A stretch of DNA of 5,549 nt from an uncultured Bacteroidota bacterium (GTDB lineage Bacteria; Bacteroidota; Bacteroidia; Chitinophagales; Chitinophagaceae), in contig CAMLGP010000246.1 in the NCBI GenBank assembly GCA_946479535.1, positions 1-5,549 of the forward strand, read 5' to 3'. The translations under genes and the position numbers were made by a program. This document shows positions 1 to 4,201 of this stretch, piece by piece. Numbering within the stretch: the stretch's first letter is position 1; each line of letters starts with the position of its first letter. The notes beneath the pieces are model-generated. The model saw only the letters and a program-made list of their open reading frames with translations, was not told the DNA's origin and did not search any database.

Positions 1-96
1 TTACTGAAAACCGGAGCGATCCATTCATTTTCTAGGGAGGTGGAAAATATCCCTATCCGGAAATAATATACCTTTAGTAAACAATGAATAATAATT

Positions 97-450
97 ATGG
101 CTTACAATGAAAAGCTGGCGGACAGGGTCAGGGAAATTATCGCCATTCACCATAAAAAGGTAACGGAAAAGAAGATGTTTGGCGGGCTTTGTTTTATGGT
201 TAATGATAAAATGTGTGTGGGAGTTGAGAAAGAGCGACTGATGGTCAGGCTTGATCCTGAAAAGCAGGAAGAGGTAATGGAGAAGGAAGGGGCGAAGCCA
301 ATGGATTTTACGGGGAAGGTGATGAAAGGATATGTATTTGTAGATATTGATGCGCTTAATACAAAAAAGAAACTGGATTACTGGATGGACCTTGCGCTGG
401 AGTATAACAAGAAAGCTAAGGTTTCAAAGAAGAAGAAGAAAAAAGCTTAA
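97..450 (+). CDS. TfoX N-terminal domain protein with lysine tail
   Basis: This 117-residue protein has the hallmarks of the TfoX/Sxy N-terminal domain: a KKMFGGLCFMVNDKM stretch near residues 25-39, MVRLDPE at 49-55, MDFTGKVMKGYVFVD at 69-83 and an LDYWMDLALEYN helix at 93-104. In gammaproteobacteria full-length TfoX/Sxy is a competence regulator with an additional C-terminal domain. Here only the N-terminal domain exists, as in many stand-alone bacterial homologues whose function is not established, so a role in competence should not be assumed. After the domain comes a short basic tail (about 106-117) with six consecutive lysines, which could bind nucleic acid; that is inference. The ATG at 97 gives exactly the family start. 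No Shine-Dalgarno is visible, as is usual in Bacteroidota, and TACCTTTA at 69-76 is only a weak match to the -7 element. The stop is followed directly by an SGNH esterase remnant in the same frame. Confidence 0.88.
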   Translation: MAYNEKLADRVREIIAIHHKKVTEKKMFGGLCFMVNDKMCVGVEKERLMVRLDPEKQEEVMEKEGAKPMDFTGKVMKGYVFVDIDALNTKKKLDYWMDLALEYNKKAKVSKKKKKKA

Positions 451-456
451 GACTAA

Positions 457-576
457 AATGGAATTACCCCGGATGATGCCTGGCTTTGGGATGGAGTTCA
501 TCCCATGCCTGCCGGACATGAATTAATGGCTGAGGCGTGGATCAAGGCTGTAGATAAAAAATTCAAATCATTTTAA
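457..576 (+). pseudogene. C-terminal remnant of an SGNH/GDSL esterase
   Basis: Reading from 457 gives 39 codons, beginning NGITPDDAWLWDGVHPMPAG and ending KKFKSF, then TAA at 574-576. The WDGVHPMPAGHELMAEAWI stretch is the block V signature of SGNH/GDSL-family esterases (Asp-x-x-His-Pro, then a helix with AGHxxxAxxW), including rhamnogalacturonan-acetylesterase-like members. The rest of the enzyme, namely block I with the catalytic serine and blocks II and III, is absent. The frame is closed upstream by TAA at 454-456, contains no suitable start, and lies directly behind the TfoX-domain gene. It therefore looks like the tail left after deletion or replacement of an esterase gene. The last four bases overlap the end of the convergent coiled-coil gene. 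Recognition of the motif is firm; the history (deletion, or displacement by the TfoX gene) is inferred. Confidence 0.72.
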
Positions 577-1061
577 GACTTAAAATATAAGCTGATAAAC
601 ATCAGGATAACGGTTACCCAAAAGGCAAACATCCATCTGATTATATCGTTTTTAGTTTCAGTGATTTTGTTATCAAGTTTTGCCAGCTCATGCTTCGTCT
701 CCAGCGTATGGCTTGAAAAATCCTGCTTTGTTTCCAGTCTATGTTTTGAAAAATCCTGTCTAAGGTTTGCAAAATCATCTTTAAGATTTGCGAAATCATC
801 TTTAAGATTTGCAAAATCCTGCTTTGTTTCCAGCCTATGTTTTGCAAAATTATTATTTGTTGCCAGTTCAAGCCTGACCATGTCATCCTTTATTGCCAGC
901 GCAAGATTTGATAGATCATCTTTTGTTGCAAGGGTTTTCATATTGTATTCGAATTTATAATCGATCTCACTTTCCATAAAGTTAGTAAGTTTTTCCGCAG
1001 TTTCTTTTCCCAATTTAGAAACTAAATGATCATAAAGCTCTGTAATTGATTTTTTGTTCAT
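573..1061 (-). CDS. Coiled-coil protein with C-terminal membrane helix (DUF1640-like)
   Basis: This small membrane-anchored coiled-coil protein starts at ATG 1061-1059 (MNKKSITELY, 162 residues). A slightly longer frame would need TTG at 1067 and is less likely. In this numbering an N-terminal helical part (about 1-45, with LYDHLVSKLGKETAEKL) is followed by a long charged coiled coil (about 46-138). This rod contains repeats of the KDDFANL heptad and two copies of HRLETKQDF plus a related HTLETKHEL. One hydrophobic helix (about 141-159, IIRWMFAFWVTVILMFISL) precedes a short YFKS end. The layout resembles bacterial DUF1640/CCDC90-type proteins: an ATKxDLxxL segment, a coiled coil, then a KLDNKI...WM membrane anchor. 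Their function in bacteria is not established. It is probably tail-anchored in the inner membrane with the rod in the cytoplasm, which is inference. It converges on the TfoX/esterase-remnant pair and overlaps the remnant's stop. Confidence 0.78.
   Translation of the reverse strand: MNKKSITELYDHLVSKLGKETAEKLTNFMESEIDYKFEYNMKTLATKDDLSNLALAIKDDMVRLELATNNNFAKHRLETKQDFANLKDDFANLKDDFANLRQDFSKHRLETKQDFSSHTLETKHELAKLDNKITETKNDIIRWMFAFWVTVILMFISLYFKS
718..844 (-). repeat. Direct repeat pair of 31 bases flanking the heptad array
   Basis: The segments 718-748 and 814-844 are identical except for one base (739 versus 835). They encode the two HRLETKQDF copies of the coiled-coil protein. They sit on either side of the 21-base units, 96 bases apart (32 codons). 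A nested duplication within the gene is the simplest explanation, and recombination between the copies would delete 32 codons in frame. Confidence 0.8.
766..819 (-). repeat. 21-base tandem repeat encoding coiled-coil heptads
   Basis: Two adjacent 21-base units (766-786 and 787-807) differ at a single base, and a partial third unit follows (808-819). On the - strand they encode the repeated heptad KDDFANL. The unit length is exactly one heptad, so gain or loss of copies keeps both the reading frame and the coiled-coil register. Confidence 0.85.
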
Positions 1062-1067
1062 GGCCAA

Positions 1068-1439
1068 TAAATATTTCGATGAATAACCTATTATGGCTCA
1101 AAGTTAAATTGTGATGATGTCTACTTCTTCAGATACGCCTTCATTTAAAATGTTTTTTCAAACATAAGCGTTTAATTTTTTTAGCGATTAAACTATTTAA
1201 AAAAGAGGGCACATACTACTTTAAACGTTTCCTTTAAATAAATAAAGGCTGGATCAGCAAGATTATAGCCTGGCTATTCACTCAAATACACAATTGAAAA
1301 TATCCCATCAATATGTCTGGTAAAAATCCCTGATTTATCACGCAATCAGCCGGTTTCATGTACTTTTTCTTTTTTCTTATTCGTTCCTTATTAGTTTTGC
1401 ATATTATTTTTTCACTTAACTGCTTAAACTAAATCTGAA
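1068..1439. other. Intergenic region with small dyads, no convincing gene
   Basis: Apart from short open stretches of up to about 25 codons, neither strand holds a supportable gene. The region separates two divergent genes and should hold both promoters. Visible dyads are CCTTTA/TAAAGG (1231-1248, 6-base loop), the near-perfect palindrome ATAGCC-T-GGCTAT (1265-1277) and CTGATT/AATCAG (1330-1349, 8-base loop). The palindrome could be an operator and the others weak hairpins, but each is short enough to arise by chance. The last 80 bases before the beta-barrel gene are strongly T-rich. Confidence 0.5.
1392..1399 (+). promoter_or_regulatory. Candidate -7 promoter element for the beta-barrel gene
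   Basis: TAGTTTTG matches the Bacteroidota -7 consensus TAnnTTTG exactly. It lies 40 bases before the ATG at 1440, which would give a leader of roughly 35 bases. No clear TTTG -33 element is present at the expected distance; the DNA there is only T-rich. The element is therefore a candidate, not a firm promoter. Confidence 0.35.
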
Positions 1440-1916
1440 ATGAAGAAAGTCCTCTTTGCTTTTGGAATTACCCTCCTTTCTGTAATTACAACCCATGCGC
1501 AAACTGAAAAAGGTACCTTATTATTAGGTGGTGATGTAACCTTTAATTCTGTTGATGGGAATTCTAACCTTACTGTCCAGCCAAATATTGGTGTTTTCGT
1601 TGCAAATAATTTCGCAATTGGTGGCCAGGGTTACCTGTATACTGGTGACAATTTCACTTCCTGGAGAGTGGGTCCCTTTGCACGCTATTATTTTACCAAA
1701 AACCCAAAAGGTAAACCCTTTGTTGGTGCAGACGTAAGTATTGGCGGTATTGATGGTTCCGATACTGAATTTGGATTCGGCGGAAAGGCTGGTTATGCCA
1801 TCTTCCTTAATCAATCCATTGCACTGGAACTGGGCATAAGCTATGAACGCCTGAATGATATGGATGGAATTGCCATTGGTGCAGGTTTCCAGATCCATTT
1901 GGGTAAGAAGAAATAA
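1440..1916 (+). CDS. Secreted outer-membrane beta-barrel protein
   Basis: This is a 158-residue exported protein. Residues 1-20 form a classic signal peptide (MKK, hydrophobic core, then TTHA before Q21), so the mature protein begins near QTEKGTLLLGG. The rest is a run of alternating strands separated by short Gly/Asn/Asp turns. About eight strands can be counted: 26-36, 44-55, 58-68, 74-86, 92-103, 109-123, 126-137 and 143-154. This fits the small eight-strand outer-membrane beta-barrel (OmpA/OmpX-like, 'porin family') proteins common in Bacteroidota. The final strand (IAIGAGFQIHLG) is followed by three lysines. No peptidoglycan-binding OmpA domain follows the barrel. Such proteins usually lack a known substrate, and nothing here points to a particular ligand. 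It stands alone on this strand, with a strong hairpin just downstream. ATG 1440 is chosen because it places the signal peptide correctly. Confidence 0.85.
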   Translation: MKKVLFAFGITLLSVITTHAQTEKGTLLLGGDVTFNSVDGNSNLTVQPNIGVFVANNFAIGGQGYLYTGDNFTSWRVGPFARYYFTKNPKGKPFVGADVSIGGIDGSDTEFGFGGKAGYAIFLNQSIALELGISYERLNDMDGIAIGAGFQIHLGKKK

Positions 1917-1934
1917 ACCAATTTTTAACTCCTC

Positions 1935-1981
1935 CAAATAATTTTCATGGTCCGCCGAAGGCGGACCATGAAAATTATTTG
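1935..1981. terminator. Perfect 22-bp hairpin, probable bidirectional terminator
   Basis: The left arm (1935-1956) and right arm (1960-1981) are perfectly complementary over 22 bases, with a three-base GAA loop. The GC-rich core GGTCCGCC/GGCGGACC is continued outward by an AT-rich part, so the outer arm supplies a moderately U-rich 3' side on both strands. It begins 18 bases after the stop of the + strand beta-barrel gene and lies 131 bases beyond the stop of the - strand esterase. It is therefore placed to end transcription from both directions. Confidence 0.8.
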
Positions 1982-1992
1982 AACTTATTCTC

Positions 1993-2088
1993 TCACATAT
2001 CCCTAAATACATGAGTGACCATTTTCTTAACAAGCGGTTCTTTGGGACGTGGCTTGAAGATGGTGTCGTGGACTGCTTCAGGGATACT
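1993..2088 (-). pseudogene. Possible orphan protein tail downstream of the esterase
   Basis: On the - strand, 31 open codons run from just after TAA (2091-2089) to TGA (1995-1993). They read like a real C-terminus (SIPEAVHDTIFKPRPKEP, then LVKKMVTHVFRDM) and are charged, with few rare residues. There is no start codon at the beginning, and the frame is the same as that of the esterase gene ending at 2113, separated by three stop codons. It could be the tail of a deleted gene or a chance open frame. I do not recognise a family. Confidence 0.25.
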
Positions 2089-2112
2089 TTATTAGTATAC
2101 CAACCTTCTTAA

Positions 2113-4092
2113 TTATTCATCTGTCCGGAATGGTGAAGCAGGTAATCCTTCCTTATTGAATAAATTGGCGCCTTGCGGGTTATCAGCCCAGGCATATCGT
2201 ACATATTTTGGATCGGCAACCTTATCACTCCACACCACAACCGTATTTCCTTCAATACTGGCATTTGCCCATACAAACTTTTTATCGGCTCCGGCAATCG
2301 CAAACTGGCTCAATGGTTCCCCATCAATTGCCACTAATCCTGATCCTGTATGCGTAAAGCTGAGTATGATCTTGTTTCCTTCTATTCGTGATGATTGATA
2401 AATAGGCCCTGAATAAACAATATCATTATTTCCATAGGCCAGTTTCTCCCCAATTAGCGCAAGCCTTTCACCCACAGCTTTTTTATTGTCTGGATGGATA
2501 TCATTCCATTCTCCCAGATCAATGGCAACCGCCATTCCTGTATTGGGAACAGACAATGCCTTTAATTGTGATTCCCTTGTAGCGGCCCAATTACTTTCTG
2601 ATGGGAGATAGGTGCGGTCCATAAATCCAGGCAGCTGTACCCAAATAAATGGAGCATTCTCTACTCCAAAATCTTTTCTCCAGCTTTCCACCAGGGCCTT
2701 TGTCAATCCTTCATACTCTTTTGGCCTTCCTGTATTGGCTTCTCCCTGATACCAGAGAAATCCTTTTACCTTATACTTTATGGCTGGAGCTACCATGGCG
2801 TTGTATAATCCGGCAGGCGCATTCTGTCCATTGATAGGACCACCACCTCCTCCGCCACCTCCACCACGAAAAGTGATGGGTTCATATACCTCACCAACTT
2901 TAAACGTCCAGGTTCCTTTAAGATCAATTGAATCATTACCTGCTACCAGGAAATAGGGTTTATCAGGAACAAATCCTCCTTTGCCATTATTATTGGTTAC
3001 GCGCACTACTAATAAATTCTTTCCCGCTTTCAATACACCTGCTGGTACTGCATATCGCCTTTGCGGATACATATAGGTTGTATTGCCAACCTGTGTTCCG
3101 TTGATATAGGCATTGTCTGCATCCACAATTCTACCCAATACAAGTTTTGCGGCCTTACCTGCCATTTGTTGGGGAACTGTGAACTCCCGGCGGTACCAAA
3201 CCACTCCATTTAAATCCTTCACCCCCTGGTCTTCCCAATAGCCGGGCACATTGATGGTATACCATCCTTTAGGTTCATAGCTTACATCAAACCATTGCCT
3301 GGGTCCTGCCAGTCCTTTATCTGTTGGAACATTCGAACGGCCTCCACCACGGTTACCGCCACCTCCACCAAACCCTGATCTGTTCCGGCTATTTACATAC
3401 GCTGTGTCTTTGTTCTTTTGTAAAGTAGCCAGTTCATTGGGAAAATTGGCAAATCCTTCTTCACTGATCCAGGCTTCAATAGGTGTACCACCCACACTGG
3501 CATTGATCAATCCAATCGGTATCTTATAATGCTCATAGATCTTTCGCGCAAAGAAATAAGCCACGGCTGAAAACTCTCCCAGGTCCTGTGGTATTGCAGA
3601 TTTCCAATATACAGCTGGAAAATCTTCTTTAGGTCCTGAAATGCTGGTTAGTGTAGGGATGAATACATGGCGGATATTAGGATTATTGGCTTGCTGGATA
3701 TCTTCCTCGTACCTGTCTCGGTGCAGTTTCATCTGGTGTACCATATTGGATTGCCCGGAACAAAACCACACATCACCTACCAAAATATCCTTCAGCATTA
3801 TCTTATTGCTTCCGGAGATGGTCATGGTAAATGGTCCACCTGCTTTAAGGGCCGGTAACATTACCGACCATTTCCCATCTGCACCCGTTGTTGTTTTATA
3901 CGTTTTGCCAAGGAATGCTATTTTTACTTTTTCTCCTTTAGATGCCCATCCCCATATTGGGAACTTTGTATCCCTTTGAAGGATCATGCTATCCCTGACC
4001 AGAGCGGGCAATTTGATTTGGGATTGAACTGTAGAAACTAATAGTAATGCAATACTGATCTGCAATAATGCAAAGGACATTTTGAACTTCAT
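2113..4092 (-). CDS. Sialate O-acetylesterase-type SGNH esterase, secreted
   Basis: This is a 659-residue exported esterase of the sialate O-acetylesterase (SIAE) type. The order is a signal peptide (1 to about 24, ending VQS before Q25), an N-terminal beta-domain (about 27-104, DSMILQRDTKFPIWGWA), then the SGNH fold in two halves. Block I is CSGQSNM with the likely nucleophile Ser115; block II is NASVGGTPIEAW (198-208). The second half carries FLWYQGEAN (445-453), and the Asp531/His533 pair lies in WNDIHPDNK. Between the halves sits a GH2-type sugar-binding beta-sandwich (about 266-405: GYWEDQG, VVWYRREFTVP, DADNAYINGTQVG), bracketed by glycine-rich linkers at 240-251 and 410-418. A C-terminal beta-region ends in PASPFRTDE, the usual family ending. 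Members remove acetyl groups from sugars; despite the name, plant polysaccharides are the likelier target beside a CE15 gene. All catalytic motifs are intact. The start at 4092 is preferred, though ATG at residue 5 also leaves a signal peptide. Confidence 0.92.
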   Translation of the reverse strand: MKFKMSFALLQISIALLLVSTVQSQIKLPALVRDSMILQRDTKFPIWGWASKGEKVKIAFLGKTYKTTTGADGKWSVMLPALKAGGPFTMTISGSNKIMLKDILVGDVWFCSGQSNMVHQMKLHRDRYEEDIQQANNPNIRHVFIPTLTSISGPKEDFPAVYWKSAIPQDLGEFSAVAYFFARKIYEHYKIPIGLINASVGGTPIEAWISEEGFANFPNELATLQKNKDTAYVNSRNRSGFGGGGGNRGGGRSNVPTDKGLAGPRQWFDVSYEPKGWYTINVPGYWEDQGVKDLNGVVWYRREFTVPQQMAGKAAKLVLGRIVDADNAYINGTQVGNTTYMYPQRRYAVPAGVLKAGKNLLVVRVTNNNGKGGFVPDKPYFLVAGNDSIDLKGTWTFKVGEVYEPITFRGGGGGGGGGPINGQNAPAGLYNAMVAPAIKYKVKGFLWYQGEANTGRPKEYEGLTKALVESWRKDFGVENAPFIWVQLPGFMDRTYLPSESNWAATRESQLKALSVPNTGMAVAIDLGEWNDIHPDNKKAVGERLALIGEKLAYGNNDIVYSGPIYQSSRIEGNKIILSFTHTGSGLVAIDGEPLSQFAIAGADKKFVWANASIEGNTVVVWSDKVADPKYVRYAWADNPQGANLFNKEGLPASPFRTDE

Positions 4093-4115
4093 CTATGAGC
4101 TAATTTAGTTCAGGT

Positions 4116-4147
4116 GAAAATTAAAAATTAAAAAATCAAAAGTCAAA
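4116..4147 (-). promoter_or_regulatory. Weak candidate promoter for the SGNH esterase gene
   Basis: On the - strand, TTTG (4147-4144) and TAATTTTC (4123-4116) are separated by 20 bases. They resemble the Bacteroidota -33/-7 pair TTTG...TAnnTTTG with one mismatch. Transcription would start about 15-20 bases before the ATG at 4092. Such AT-rich DNA produces matches by chance, and the gene may simply be co-transcribed with the CE15 gene upstream. Confidence 0.25.
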
Positions 4148-4197
4148 ATCAGCATGTCTCGTAATTTCTTTTTTAATTTTGATTTTTGAATTTTGAA
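4128..4197. repeat. AT-rich imperfect inverted repeat between the esterase genes
   Basis: The arms 4128-4151 and 4174-4197 pair at 20 of 24 positions across a 22-base spacer. The flanking DNA is made of short AATT/TTGAA-type units (for example GAATTTTGAATTT at 4188-4200). It begins just past the stop codon of the CE15 gene. On the - strand, an A-rich arm is followed by a U-rich arm. This could attenuate or end transcription, or stabilise a messenger end between the two genes; it lacks a GC-rich stem, so a strong terminator is unlikely. Confidence 0.5.
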
Positions 4198-4201
4198 TTT
4201 G

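Noticed and set aside
1..66. Open + strand frame from the left edge to TAA 64-66 (LLKTGAIHSFSREVENIPIRK), possibly the end of an upstream gene
   Set aside because: It is only 21 codons and unrecognised. Another frame (TENRSDPFIF, stop at 33-35) and a short - strand start at 28 are equally possible, so no choice can be supported.
718..844. Regularly spaced repeats considered as a CRISPR array
   Set aside because: The repeats lie in frame in a coding sequence, the units are contiguous or themselves repeated, and there are no unique spacers.
661..960. 99-codon + strand open frame rich in Ser, Phe and Cys
   Set aside because: It is the antisense of the coiled-coil gene. Its repeats mirror the heptad DNA repeats and its composition is not protein-like.
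1274..1363. Short - strand frames in the intergenic region (for example KSGIFTRHIDGIFSIVYLSE)
   Set aside because: They are about 20-25 codons, without a start of the right kind or a recognisable family. Chance open frames are expected in DNA of this composition.
1935..1981. Perfect inverted repeat considered as an insertion-sequence end or attachment site
   Set aside because: No transposase, no second copy and no target-site duplication are visible. Its place after a stop codon fits a terminator.
1524..2033. 169-codon - strand open frame across the beta-barrel gene
   Set aside because: It lies opposite a gene with a clear signal peptide and barrel pattern, runs through the hairpin, and shows no recognisable domain.
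2011..2112. 33-codon + strand frame starting ATG at 2011 (MSDHFLNKRFFGTW...)
   Set aside because: There is no ribosome-binding or promoter signal and no family resemblance. The opposite strand gives a more protein-like reading, and neither is firm.
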